Origin: Saposhnikovia divaricata
Taxonomy: Eukaryota > Streptophyta > Magnoliopsida > Apiales > Apiaceae
NCBI GenBank assembly: GCA_036435485.1
Contig: CM071597.1
Span: 52,683,881 to 52,747,880, forward strand
Direction of reading: 5' to 3'
Length of the DNA stretch: 64,000 bases
Positions 1 to 12,062 of this stretch are shown piece after piece. A program made the position numbers and the translations under genes. Positions within the stretch are counted from its first letter, which is position 1, and the number at the start of each line of letters is the position of its first letter. Below the pieces are notes generated by a model. The model was not told the DNA's origin and made no database searches. It saw nothing but the letters and a program-made list of their open reading frames with translations.

Positions 1-358
1 TGGTAGATTGATAGTAGTTGTTTTTTTCAGCTTTGTTTTATTCAGCTTTGTCTATAGAAGGGTTAGAATACCCTTAACTTTGGATGTTGGTTTGTTTTTC
101 ATCTTCGTGACGTATACTTATTCCATATATCCCTATGTCAATTGCTTTACTTGTCGCATTTACATACTGTCTTCACATACCGTATTTTCATACTTATTGA
201 CCTGTTCATATAAACCCTGTTGCATTACCTTAAAACTGTACCCATATTGTATAGTTTTAACGGAACCGATCGTCTATTGGTGCCAGACGGTTGAAACCTG
301 TTTTCTTTCATATAAACCTGCATGTTGTTTACCGACTGTTTATTTTCTTATCAGAAAG
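1..358 (+). other. Gyp-1 untranslated leader
   Basis: T-rich sequence between the missing 5' LTR/primer site and the gag start at 359. It does not match the visible 3' LTR end (20180-20264), so it is internal leader rather than LTR. Open frames run through it, but nothing resembling a domain is visible. Confidence 0.6.
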
Positions 359-1902
359 ATGCCTCCCAGAAGAACCCGTCAAACCAATAATGCGGAAAAC
401 CAAGATCAACAAAACCAAGATAACCCTACCATGGCCCAGATGTTTCAATTACTTCAACAACAAACAACTACTTTTGTTCAACACCAACAGCACCAAGCCG
501 CCTAACCAGCTGTTGCTTTTAAATCTTTTCAAGATGTTCATCCTCCAGAATTCAAAGGTACTTTAAACCCTATCGAGGCCAAATCATGGTTGATGGATAT
601 CGAGAAGTCTTTCACGTTAGTTAGGGTTGATGAGGTTCAGAAGGTAGAATTTGCCAGTTTTTATTTGAGGTCAGAAGCGAATTTTTGGTGGGAGTCTGTT
701 AAGGCCGTAGAAGGAGATGCAATTACATGGCCAAGATTTGTAGAATTATTTAATGAGAAATATCTGCCAAGTTATTTACAAGACCAGATGGAAATTCAGT
801 TTATGAAGTTGAAACAGGAAGGGACAACTGTTGTGGAGTATGAAGCTAAGTTTACTGAGCTATCTAGATTTACACCCCAGTATGTAGGAAACGAAGCCAG
901 CAAGGATAAAAATTTCAGTATGGATTAAAGCCCTGGTTAAGGAGTGCTACGTTTGAGTTGAGAACCTATACTGCTGTTGTTCAGAAGGCGATGATTATAG
1001 AAGGGGAGAGTGATTTGAACCAGAAGGAGAAAGCTAGTAAGAAGAGGAAGTTTGAGAAAGTAGAGAAGAGTCAAGAGACAGAAGGTCAAAGGAGTTTTCA
1101 GAACAGAGGAAGGTTTGGAAATCGACCCGGAGGACAGAGAAATTTTCAGAAGTTTGGAAGTGGTAACGGAGGACAAAACCGTAGACCCCAAGGAGTAAAC
1201 CCTCAGGCTATAACAAGACCCGTACTACAAGACTACAAGATTTGTGGGAGGAAGCACCCGTGTATATGTAATAAGCCTAACATAGTTTGCTATAAGTGTG
1301 GAAAGAAAGGACACTACGCTCAAGAATGTTCGGAAGTGAAGCCAGTAGGATTGACTTGTTATAAATGTGGTAAGGTTGGTCACATAGCTAAGAATTGCAA
1401 GGAGCCTGTTCAGACTTCTAATGTTTTGAGGATCACCGCACCTCCAGCACCGCGACAAGTGCCGTATCAAGCACCTCAGCCCAGAGCCCGTACTTTCAAT
1501 ATGTCTGTCAAAGAAGCTGTTAATGATGCCGATGTGGTTGCAGGTACGCTTCCTGTCAACTCTTTTGAAGCTAAAGTTTTGATTGATTCTGGAGCTACTA
1601 GATCATTTATATCTGAGAAATTTCTTAATAAGTTACATTGTGAGATTCGTCCATTAGAAAAGACGTTAGTAGTAGAAGTTGCTAATCAGGATAAGATTTT
1701 CGTAGTCCAGGAGTGTCCTAACTGTAATATCGAGATCGGAGGATTCCTTTTCTATGCTGATTTATTACCATTTAAGCTGGGAGAGTTTGATGTTATTCTA
1801 GGAATGGATTGGTTAACTGAGTGTGATACGCAGATCGAGTGTAGAAAGAAGCAAGTTAAGTTGCATACCGAAGATGGTTATGAAGTAGTATTTCAAGGAT
1901 AG
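359..1902 (+). pseudogene. gag-pro: Gyp-1 gag and aspartic protease, broken
   Basis: Gag starts at ATG 359 (MPPRRTRQ). A nonsense codon at 503-505 follows a Q-rich stretch. The capsid-like core (590-900, with FWWESVKA) reads in the same frame, then shifts near the A-run at about 905-911. The downstream frame (958-1902) has two CCHC zinc knuckles, CYKCGKKGHYAQEC (near 1290) and CYKCGKVGHIAKNC (near 1360), followed by the protease motif LIDSGATRSF (near 1580). Gag would package RNA and the protease would mature the polyprotein, but the breaks rule out a full product from this copy. Confidence 0.88.
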
Positions 1903-1980
1903 AAGCAAGATAAAAGATTCCTAACGTTTATGCAAGCAAGATGATTGTTAAGCCAATGATGCGAAGCTTATTTAGCACAT

Positions 1981-3315
1981 GTGGTTGATGTAAAGAAACA
2001 AACCCCTAGAATGGAAGACATTCCAGTTGTGAATGAATTCCCTGATGTATTTCTCGACGAATTGCCCGGATTACCTCCAGATAGAGAGATTGAATTTCTA
2101 ATTGATTTAGCACCTGGAACTGAGCCAGTATCTAAAGCGCCTTACCGAATGGCACCTGCTGAGATGAAGGAGTTAGCTACTCAATTGCAAGATTTATTGG
2201 ACAAGGGAGTTATAAGGCCGAGTGTGTCCCCATGGGGAGCACCAATTTTATTTGTCAAAAAGAAGGATGGAAGCATGAGGTTGTGTATCGGTTATAGAGA
2301 ACTCAACAAGTTAACCATCCGAGGATCGATGATTTGTTTGACCAGTTGAAGGATGCTGCATACTTTTCCAAGATTGATTTGAGGTAAGGATATCACCAAT
2401 TGAAGATTAAGCCAGAAGACATTCCGAAGACTGCATTTCACACGCGATATGGACATTATAAGTTTTTAGTGATGGCTTTTGGATTGGCGAATGCGTCAGC
2501 TGTGTTTACGGATTTAATGAATAGAGTGTTCAAGAGATATTTGGATAAGTTTAAAATTGTATTTATTGATGACATCCTTATATATTCGAGAACCCCTGAA
2601 GAACATGCCGAACATCTGAGGATCGCATTAGAAACCTTAAGGAAGGAAAGATTATACGTAAAGTTTTCTAAGTGTGAATTTTGGTTGCAAGAAGTTCAAT
2701 TCTTAGGACATGTGGTTAGTAAAGAAGGAATTAGAGTGGACCCTGCCAAGATTGAAGCTGTGGTGAGTTGGAGTAGACCAAGAACTCCTACAGAAATGAG
2801 AAGTTTCTTAGGATTGGCTGGTTATTACCGGAGATTTGTTCAATATTCTCAAAGATTGCTACACCATTGACGAAGTTGACCCGAAAGAACGAGAAGTTTA
2901 GTTGGAATGACAAGTGTGAGAAAAGTTTCTAAGAATTAAAGAATAAATTAGTTTCAACACCGGTGTTAGTATTGCCAGATGATAAAGGAAATTTTGTTAT
3001 CTATAGTGATGCCTCGCACAAAGGATTAGGATGTGTTTTGATGCAACACGGGAATGTTATTGCATCCGCTTCGAGATAACTTAAGCCGCACGAGCAGAAG
3101 TATCCAACACATGATTTAGAGTTAACTGCGATTGTATTTGCGTTGAAGATATGGAGACATTACTTGTACGGGGAGAAGTGTGAAATTTTCACCGACCAGA
3201 AAAGTTTGAAGTATATCTTTACCTAGAAAGAGTTAAACATGAGGCAAAGAAGATGGCTGGAATTGATAAAGGATTATGATTCCACGATAAGTTACCATCC
3301 CGGAAAGGCGAATGT
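1981..3315 (+). pseudogene. pol: Gyp-1 reverse transcriptase and RNase H (5' part), broken
   Basis: RT begins with the chromovirus signature YRMAPAEMKEL (near 2140) and WGAPILFVKKKDGSMRLC (near 2240). The expected RYPLPR stretch is missing by a small out-of-frame deletion at about 2320. A stop interrupts LR*GYHQL (near 2385). The catalytic box VFIDDILIYS is intact (near 2565). A further frameshift lies near 2845. The RNase H has IYSDASHKGLG (near 3000) and the HDLELTAIVFALK stretch, with three more stops between 2920 and 3230 at positions where Q is expected. The frame is cut at GKAN by the copia insertion and resumes at 14954. Confidence 0.9.
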
Positions 3316-3820
3316 TGTTACCCAGTAATGAACAATTGTAGAAGGGGGGTTGAATATAATTGTACAAGATTTTTGACGTTTAACAGAAATGATAACACAA
3401 GTATGAATAAATAACAATTTTATTAACTCTGATATAAAACTGTTACAAACTCTCTCAAGAAATTCTGATGTTCTTGAGAGCTGCTAGGTTACAAGATATC
3501 TCGTGTAAGCAATTACAATAAGTAAAACCTAAACTTTGTTTATATACATCACACAGCTGCACTATCAATTACAAGTTATACTCAATCAATTACATACGAC
3601 TCTTAATACATATCTTGCATGATAGCTGCCTTCCTATAATTTAGGAACCGATATATCAATCTTCCTTGATCTCTGGACTGATGTAAATCTTCATGTAATC
3701 CTGATCAGCTTCCAATCCTGATAGCAACCTAATACTGACATCATATTACTGAGGACGTCAACATCAGTACCTGATCAGTAGTAGTCCAGATCCTGATATC
3801 ACTTGAATCAACATCTAACC
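3316..3820 (-). repeat. 3' LTR of SIRE-like copia
   Basis: 505 bp, aligned end to end with 14449-14953. In element orientation its first base is changed (GGTTAG instead of TGTTAG, visible as CTAACC at 3815-3820). It contains repeated CTGATCAG-like motifs. Confidence 0.92.
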
Positions 3821-3834
3821 ATCTCCCCCAATTT
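3821..3834 (-). other. Polypurine tract of SIRE-like copia
   Basis: On the minus strand AAATTGGGGGAGAT abuts the 3' LTR, the expected plus-strand primer position. Confidence 0.75.
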
Positions 3835-3901
3835 GTACTTTGTAAACTAATGCACAAATTCCTTGATTCAGTGATGTCAAAAACTCAAAATAAAATATCT
3901 T

Positions 3902-6900
3902 CTAGAAATCGTGAGGAACGGTTTCAGAAAATCTTTGATAGAAAAGATTCATCTTCAAGAAATATGACAGCAACTCTTCTTCCTTGCTTTCAAGAATTTG
4001 AACCAGTTTCATCTTCAGATTCTTGAGTTCTTCAACTTCCTCATTAATCTGATAAATAGCTGCCCTGAGATTCTGTATTGAGCTTCTAGGTAAATCTAAT
4101 TCTCCCAATAGTATATATGCAAACTCCTTCCCATCAGGATTAAGAGACAATTGTTCCACACCAAAGTATTCTTCCTTAACAGCAGTGCCTCTTTGCATTT
4201 CAATTTCTTTTCCTCTAGAATTTAAGTACATGGGAGTATAGTTACTATCATACCTTGTTCCTCCATCCAGAAATCTCTGTCTGATAGTTCTCAGAATCAT
4301 ACTATACCAGTTCTTGTAGAATTCAATCTCTTTAACTTTGATTCTTTTACCCTTGAGCAGATAAAGAACATATTTCAGTTCCTTTGTAGATTTGCATAAC
4401 AACTCATCATTAGTTAATTTCTTGACAGTCTTATCTTTCATGAAGTACAACAATCTTTCCACTTTCTTGGCACCACCATGACAATCAGCAATAATTACAA
4501 CAACTTCTATCTTCCATAGATCATCAATAGTTAACTCATCACCAATCTTGTCAACTAAAGGATGTTGATCAGTTTGTGTTGTAACAACAACCTCTGCTCC
4601 ACGAAACCCAATACCTCCTCTTGTTTTAGGTTCCAGACCCTTCAAAGCAGTTTGAATTCTTGTCCACAATGGTGGCGATTTATCAGACTCAGAAGATTCA
4701 ACTTTAGCACTCAGTGAATGGTTAAGAGATTTTTCTTCAGTAACCAGTGGAGGTTCGGTTATCAATCCACTAGATTGAAAAACAGCTGGTCCATTATACT
4801 TCCAATCACTGATCTTCTTCCATTTCATGCCTTTCTTCTTGATAAAAGATTTATCCTTTTGCTTTTTCTGAACTTGTCTTGTGATATCATACCACTGCCT
4901 CCTGTTAGACTCTTTTATATACTTTTCATAGTCCTTGGTTGCTTTAATTTCAACATCTCTTGCTTTTTCTCTGATCTCCTTTTCTTTTTCAAATCTTCTG
5001 AATCTTTCTTGATCAATCTTCAAGTTCACCTCATCAACTTCCAGATTATGGAATTCAACTACAACAGTAAGAATGATGACTTCAAGTTCTTTCAAGATTT
5101 TAGCTTCATCAGGATCAGAAACAGCAACTTGAACTTTGTCAGGAATAACAGTTTGACCTATTTCAACAGCAACATTCTGTACCTCCACAGCAACTTTACT
5201 CTTCCTTGCTGTCAATGGATTTTCCTCTCCGATTTCTTCAGGTACATTTCCAATTTCTTTAGGTACATTGAATATGTTGTCTGGAGTCATTTCAAGAAAT
5301 AATGGAGTTTTCTTCTTTTTAGCTTTCTGAGGATCTTCAGTTATCTCCTCTATTGTGATTCCACTAGACCTTGTCTGTCTTGAACTTGTCTGAACAAACT
5401 TTCTTCCTATACCTCTACCTCCTCTACCTCTTCCTCTATCTACAACAGGAGTTTCTTTCTGTTTGGCAATTTCCTCAAGAATTCTCTTTTATTCTTCTAA
5501 GATCTCTTTAGTGCTCATGTCAGGATTCTCTTCAGAAGTCAAGGCAAGTGTCTTTCTAGCATGATATTGTTGAACTTTAATATCATTGTGATACACAATC
5601 TCACTCTCACCTGCTTTAGAAGTAATTTTCTTGAAGAGATGTGGAGCATCTTGTATCTCAGTAATAAACAAATCGTCATCTTCTTCAGGAATTGTTGGAA
5701 GTGTTTGATTTTGACCAGGTGCTAGAAATTGTTGTTCTGTCAAGACTTGAGATTGCACCATTGTCCATACTGTTCTATTTCCAGTTCTAGAAACATGAGT
5801 TAACTGCTTGGTTTGAGTTTTAGACTGAATTCTCTTTGTTACCAATACAGCATCAGAGGTTCCTGCTCCATGTGTCTGAGCACCACCATCATTCCAGAAG
5901 TATCATCATCCTTTCTTACAACAGGATTAGGTGTGCATTTTGTTTTGACTACCTTCTCCCCCTTTTTGACATCAGGATCAGTCAATAAAGATAGAATAAG
6001 TTGGAGAGAGGCTTCAATGTTGTCAACTTTACTTTTAAGAGAATCAAGTCTCTTATTAGTTTTCTCAACCTCTTTGGTCAGAATCCGAACCTGAGAACTA
6101 ATAGCAGATAATTCAAATTTGGCTAGTAACTCAGCTCGAGTATGCACATGAAAATCCTTAACAGATGCAATTTCAGTTTGAAGACCTTTAGAAAGAATAG
6201 TAGACATCTTCACAACATTTCGTAGAGGGGCATTATCAGTCAATGTTCTAGCAACATAGTGAGCATGACCTTGTGCATTTTCAAAAGAAATAGTTTCTTT
6301 AGGACTAGCCCAGCTGCTGTCCCATTCATAACTGCTAACACGTTCAGCATTCTCTCCAGTTCCAGTATCATGAATGATCCCAGGATGTATCAAGTCTCTT
6401 TTATGTGCAACTGTACCCTTTGTAGTTTTACTAACAGGTTCCATAAATTTGCTGGAAGATCCATGAGTGGCACCAAGACTAGCATGAATGGCCTCTTTGA
6501 GCTGTGCTGTCTCGGGATCATCCTCATCATCATCATCATCTGAGCTATCACTATCATTAGCATCAGAAACATCATCATTTTGATTATCATCAGGATTCAG
6601 AATACCCTTTAATTTCAAATCAGTAGAAGAAGAAGATGAAATATTCTGAGAACCTGCATTTAGAACAGAAATAGTTCCTAAATCTCTTTGTTCTTTTAAA
6701 GTGATCTCATCACTTCTCACTGGCTTGCCTAAGTTACTTTTAATATTAATTGCTACCTCACTAGAAGTGATTAACTTCTCACTCTTATCTACCTCTCCTT
6801 TTGCCAGTACAAGAGACTGCCTCTATTCACTCTTCTTTTTCTCTAATTGTTCACTCTCATTCTCACAAGAAAGGTTCTGGCTGAATAAATTCAAAGAAAT

Positions 6901-9227
6901 AAGAGAGGGCTGAGAGAGTTGACTATAGTCATACAAATAGAGGTATCCCTTGTATCAGGTCTATCTGTAATCATGCTATCAGTAGTGAAAGATGTAGAGA
7001 TAGAAGTGTTAGATGAAGAAGTAGATTCCATCGGCCTTGATGAAAGTGGTTGCACCAAAATTGGTTGATTTACATCTTCAAGAATTTCAGCAACACTATC
7101 ATCAGGAATGATGTTATCATTAGGAATTAGGCTTGCATCAGTATTCGCTACTAATGGTTCCTGTGGAGCCAGAGGTTCTGAAGCTTCTTCAACCCTTTGA
7201 GCTGAAGACTCTTGTGTGCTTCCTTCAAATGTAGTTTCTTCATAAATAGCATCCATTTGAGCAATATGTCTGTCATGATCAGCCTTATCTTTCAGATGTT
7301 GAGCAATGTCAATCTGAACATCAGAAATCTCTTGAGCAGTGTCAGAAAATTCCTGTGCTGATTTGAGAATGCATGCATCTTCACTTTGAGAAGATGGTTC
7401 TTGTGTGGCAGGAATGCTTTTGTCTTCACCTTCAATTTAAAAAAGTGGTTCTTGTGGGACCATTCCTTCAGAAATGTCTGCACCCACACTTTGAGTGGGT
7501 GGTTCTTGTGTGACTGGATCTGCAGTAGCTGCTGAACTCCTTTGAAGTTCAGGTTCTTGTGGGCTAGATCCTTTGAGAGGTGAAGTAATCTTCTGTTTCT
7601 TTTGTCTTTGAAAGACCCTTGCTTCAGCTTGTTTCTTCACTAGAAGTGGTGTTGGTTGTAGACCACGCTGAGCAGCAATAGCATTTGCTTCTTCCATAGA
7701 GATCTCAATGATTCTTCTTTTTGGAGAAGCAGGTGCTGGAGAATCAGAAATCTCAATAGTCTTCACAGGTGAAGTATCAGGAGTAGAGATGTTAGAAGTG
7801 ATAGTTGTAGCATGAACTGATGATCCATCAGGATTGGTAGAGACATCATGAATATTCTCTATATCATCAGTAAGATTCTGTATCTTCATAGGAATGAAAA
7901 ATTTGCTCTCGTTGATTAACTTTCTTCTTTTCTTTGGCTTTTCAGAAATAGCCATTTCTTCAGTAACAACAGTAGCAACTTCCTTTTTCTTCAACATAAC
8001 TGATAAAGGTACTTGATCATCACCAGAATCAGAATCAGAACTCACCTGTTGACAAAATTTTCTCTTCTCCCCTGTTTCTTTATACACTTCAGATTCAATC
8101 AAAGACTCAGCAACCTTAACAACAGGTTTCTCTAAAACCAGGACCCCATGTTCACCCCCTTGTGACTTCATTTATGTGTGGGTTGGAGTGGAGAAATCCT
8201 TTGATCCTGATTGCCTTCCAGACACATCAGATCTAGCTGATTTCTTTGATTTTTCAACTAATGCCTTTTGTGAGACACCAGAGGTGGTTAACTGTTTGGA
8301 TGAGTGTTTGAGTTGTGTGTTTTGGTCAGAAACAAGATGTGTGGAGTCCTGTCTCATAGCACTAGAAATAGGTCCAAGACCATCAGTAATTGATCCATAA
8401 TGAGTAGACAATCTCTTTGTCAAAAGAAGTCTGACCTCATTAGGAATGAAAGCATTGCCTTCAAAGCCATTTACCTTATCACATTTATTCAGGGCTTTGA
8501 CATTATTTTCAGAAATTTTAAAAATAGGCAAAACTGTATCATCTTCAAATTCAACATTGGGACATAAGTGAGAAAATATTAATTGAAATAATATAATAAA
8601 ACAGACATAACCACATTTATTTGCTTTTCTAGAACTTAATGCTTTCAGAATGAAAGATACATAATCAAATAAAGTTTCATGGATTAGAGAATACCCAATG
8701 TGAACAGAAGCAGAAGGTAGTGCATCAAAGTTGGAAACTTTGTTCAGGAAGCATCTACTGATTGAATCAAAGAAGAAGTTCCATTCTTTCCTGAGCTTTG
8801 TTCTGTACAAATCTCCAAACTTCTTTGGTTGTCCATTGTATCCCAGACTTGTAGCAAATTTTAGAAGAGTAGCATAAAAAATACTTGCTGGGGATTTACC
8901 ATTGAGATATGGTAATTGTAGAGCTTCAATGATAACTTCTGGAGTCACATGATATGTAACACCATTATATTCAATGGTCAGATTAGGCTTTCCTGAAGGT
9001 GCACATTGGCCAAAGACAGCAGTGGTCCAAACCTGCATAACACACTTGAAAGAAACTGTGGAAGGTTGTGTTAAAGCATAATTGATTGGACTTATAGCCA
9101 AGAAATCCTGAATGATATGAAAATCATTCGACAGTTCCTGATGCTCAAGAACAGCAACATAGTTATTAGGAGCAAAAGTGACGCCATTAATAACAACCTT
9201 ACTGTTTATGAATGATGAAGAATCCAT
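3902..9227 (-). pseudogene. Long extra ORF region of SIRE-like copia, downstream of pol
   Basis: About 1,775 codons follow pol, starting at ATG 9227 (MDSSSFINSKVV). The first 350 residues form a compact domain (VQVW, VIIEALQLPYLNG, FFFDSISRCF). It recalls the extra ORFs of large copia elements in asterids, though no search was run. The rest is low-complexity: S/T/E/D-rich with imperfect QEP...Q repeats (7440-7560), an acidic run near 6540, a coiled-coil-like stretch (SQVRILTKEVEKTNKRLDSL, near 6060-6090) and a charged C-terminal part (3902-5290). Frame-breaking stops lie near 8170, 7440, 6880 and 5490. The one at 8170 fits CAA-to-TAA. Function unknown; 'env-like' would be only a positional label. 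Confidence 0.7.
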
Positions 9228-9590
9228 TATAGTTTAGAATGTGTGGGAATTTGAGATTTTGAAAATTAGGGTTTATGTTCACACAGAGAGAAAAAAGATG
9301 TAATACTGATCGTTTGAGAATAATGGACAATTTAGAAAACTAAATTAATTTTAGACAAAATAAATTATTTCTCAAAGACAGGTGTCAGTCTCTGATTTGT
9401 GCAAACATAAGTAATAGACTGATTTACGTGAGAGAGTGGTGATAATCGCACGTGACACGATTTACGATGTGTATCTATATGTATCTGTGAGTGAAACACA
9501 CGCGCTCGTACCTTTATTCAAGAAATACAATTGTGATAATGTCAATAAAATATTTAATTTGAGAAATCAAATATCACAATAAAAAAACTG
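9228..9590 (-). promoter_or_regulatory. Gene-like leader between truncated RT and extra ORF
   Basis: The RT frame ends at FLG and runs directly into TTGGTATCAG (near 9576-9585), which copies the start of a Met-tRNA primer site. About 345 bp of non-coding sequence follow. It has a CACGTG-like stretch near 9450 and a segment just before the ATG reading AAACCCTAATTTTC (minus strand), typical of plant 5' untranslated leaders. No RNase H coding is visible. It could be an internal promoter/leader for the extra ORF, but promoter activity is inference. Confidence 0.45.
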
Positions 9591-10330
9591 ATACCAACCT
9601 AAGAAATAGCTCATTTCTCCCATCATGCTCATTTGATATCTAGACTGCATTAGCTTTGAAAACTTTTCACACAATTTGGAGTTAGTTGACCCAAAAATGA
9701 TATCATCAACATAAATTTGAACTAACAGCAAATCCTTACCATGATTCAAATAAAACAAGGTTTTATCAATTGTACCTCTTTTGAATCCACTTTCCAGTAA
9801 GAATTGAGCCAATGTTTCATACCATGCTCTTGGAGCTTGCTTTAGTCCATAAAATGCTTTATCCAATCTATAGACATAATCTGGATATTTAAGATCAATG
9901 AAGCCAGGAGGTTGTTCAACATATACCTCCTCTTCCAATTCTCCATTTAGAAAAGCACTCTTAACATCCATCTAGAAAACCTTGAATTTCTTGTGAGCTG
10001 CATATGCCAGAAAAATTCTGATACCTTCTAGCCTTGCAACAGGAGCAAAAGTCTCATCATAATCTATTCCTTCCTATTGAGAATACCCCTTTGCAACTAG
10101 TCTTGCTTTATTCCTTACAACTGTGCCATCTGAATCTGTCTTGTTTCTGAACACCCACTTTGTACCCACAATCGACCTACCATTTGGCCTTGGTACTAGT
10201 TTCCAGACTTCATTTCTTTCAAATTCATTTAGTTCTTCTTGCATTGCTGTAACCCAATCAGCATCCTTGAGTGTATCTTCAACTTTCTTAGGCTCATCCT
10301 TTGATAGAAAGTTATGATAAAGACATTCAT
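9571..10330 (-). pseudogene. pol: Copia reverse transcriptase, C-terminally truncated
   Basis: Minus-strand frames show WVTAMQEELNEFERNEVW, WVFRNK and ARLVAKGYSQ, a stop, DYDETFAPVARLE, a stop at 9971-9973, then MDVKSAFLNGELEEEVYVEQ and the catalytic IYVDDIIFGST (near 9690). Both stops fit CAG-to-TAG. The domain is cut after GEMSYFLG at about 9585, and the following RNase H module of Ty1/copia pol is missing. Confidence 0.88.
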
Positions 10331-10601
10331 TTTGAGTTGCACTTCTGGTTTTAACACCTACATCAAGATTCCCAATAATTAAATTAGGAGTATGAATTTT
10401 AGTCCATTTCCTTGCTGATGGTAAATCATTTCTTGAATTTGATGCTCCCCCTGGATTGGTGTTATCTTCAAAAGAACTAGAATCATTAGAAGCTCCCCCT
10501 GAGATAGTGCTATCTTCTTCTGATCTACTATCAGAATTATCACTTGAATCTGTTTCTGATGAATCTCCTCCTGATGTTTGAGTTGTTTCTGTATTGATGG
10601 T

Positions 10602-11640
10602 TTATTGTTGTTGCTCCCCCTCAACATTTGCATTACCATCAGTAATTTGTGTTTCATCAGGAATAAAAGGATCGTCAGGATCTGATGGAGTATCAGTATC
10701 TGACATGATTTTATCAGAATTCTTGGTAGCTTCATTTGCAAAAATCAAACTGTCATGTGAGTCTTCAGCAATTCCTGTTATCTTCTTATCATCAAAAGAT
10801 ACATTGATAGACTCCATGACTGTCTTTGTTCTTAGATTGTAAACTTTAAAGGCTCTTGTAGTTGGATAGCCAATAAAGATGCCCTCATCATCCTTAGTCT
10901 CAAATTTTCCTAACTGTTCAGGATGAGGTCTTAGAACAAAGCACTTGTAGCCAAACACATGTAGATGCTTCAGACTAGTTTTCTTTTCTTTAATCATTTG
11001 ATAAGGAGTTACACCATGCCTGTTGATTAAAGTAATGTTCTGAGTATAACATGTTGTGTTGACTGCTTCTGCCCAGAAATATGTAGGTAGTTTAGCTTCC
11101 TCCAACATAGTTCTACCAGCTTCAATAAGAGTTCTGTTCTTTCTTTCAACTACTCCATTTTGCTGGGGTGTGCCAGGAGCAGAGAACTGTTGAACTATTC
11201 CTTTGTATTTGCAGAACTCTTCCATTACTGAATTCTTGAATTCAGTTCCATTATCACTTCTAAGAATCTTGACTTTGTGCTTTGCACCAGTTTCAATGAG
11301 TCTCACATGATCCAAAAGTATCCCAGCAGTTTCATCTTTTCTGTGCAGAAAATATACCCACGTAAATCTAGTGTATTCATCAACAATAACTAGAGTATAC
11401 CTTTTCTTACTGATGGACATTATGTTGACTGGTCCAAACAAGTCAAGGTGAAGCATGTGATATGGTTCATCAATCGAGGATTATGTTTTACTCTTGAATG
11501 ATATCCTTCTCTGTTTAGCCTTCTGACAAGCATCATAGAGTCCATCATGAGTATACAATGCCTTTGGTAATCCTCTCACCAAATCTTTCTTAACCAACTC
11601 ATTGATGTTGTTGAAGTTGAGATGAGAAAGCTTCTTATGC
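10602..11640 (-). pseudogene. pol: Copia integrase
   Basis: The zinc-binding N-terminal part lies at about 11500-11640 (HKKLSHLNFNNINELVKKDL) and has a stop near 11480. The catalytic core has the D, D, E set in HLDLFGPV, RSDNGTEF and GVVERKNRTL (11456-11100). The C-terminal GKFETKDDEGIFIGYP box follows. An acidic linker (SDTDTPSDPDDPF) ends in a stop at 10602-10604 (CAA-to-TAA type). Confidence 0.88.
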
Positions 11641-11645
11641 CAATT

Positions 11646-12041
11646 TCAACTTTCATCTATTGAGGCTTTGCTGATGAGACATGTGGAGGGACCATCAGTA
11701 TTGGTGTAGATGTTGGCTTCATAAATGTTACCATGTCTTTGACCAGTTAATACAATCCTTCCAGATGCTTTACTGACTACTTCAAAATGAGTATCATTAA
11801 AGTTGACATGATAACCTCTGTCTGTGATTTGACTAACACTAAGCAGATTGTGTTTGAGTCCTTTCACCAGAGCTACTTGATCAATGATGACATTTCCAAT
11901 GATTATCTTGCCATATCCCAAATTTTGTCCAATGTTGCCATCTCCATAAGACACTGTTGGGCCAGCTTTCTCCTCAAATTCAAATAGCAGGGTTTTGTTT
12001 CCAGTCATGTGAACAGAACATCCACTATCCATGACCAACAC
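11646..12041 (-). pseudogene. pol: Copia aspartic protease segment
   Basis: VMDSGCSVHMTGN at the start of this open frame is the copia protease active site (D-S-G), followed by the GLKHNLLSVSQITDRGY stretch that precedes the integrase zinc finger. A stop at about 12058 separates it from the gag frame. Confidence 0.85.
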
Positions 12042-12062
12042 ATTTTTCTTTTTACCCTACAA

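Noticed and set aside
1..505. 165-codon frame starting at position 8
   Set aside because: It is leader sequence read through into gag; the gag start at 359 fits the family and the rest is T-rich non-coding.
4718..5302. 194-codon plus-strand frame
   Set aside because: It is the antisense shadow of the charged 3' part of the copia extra ORF region.
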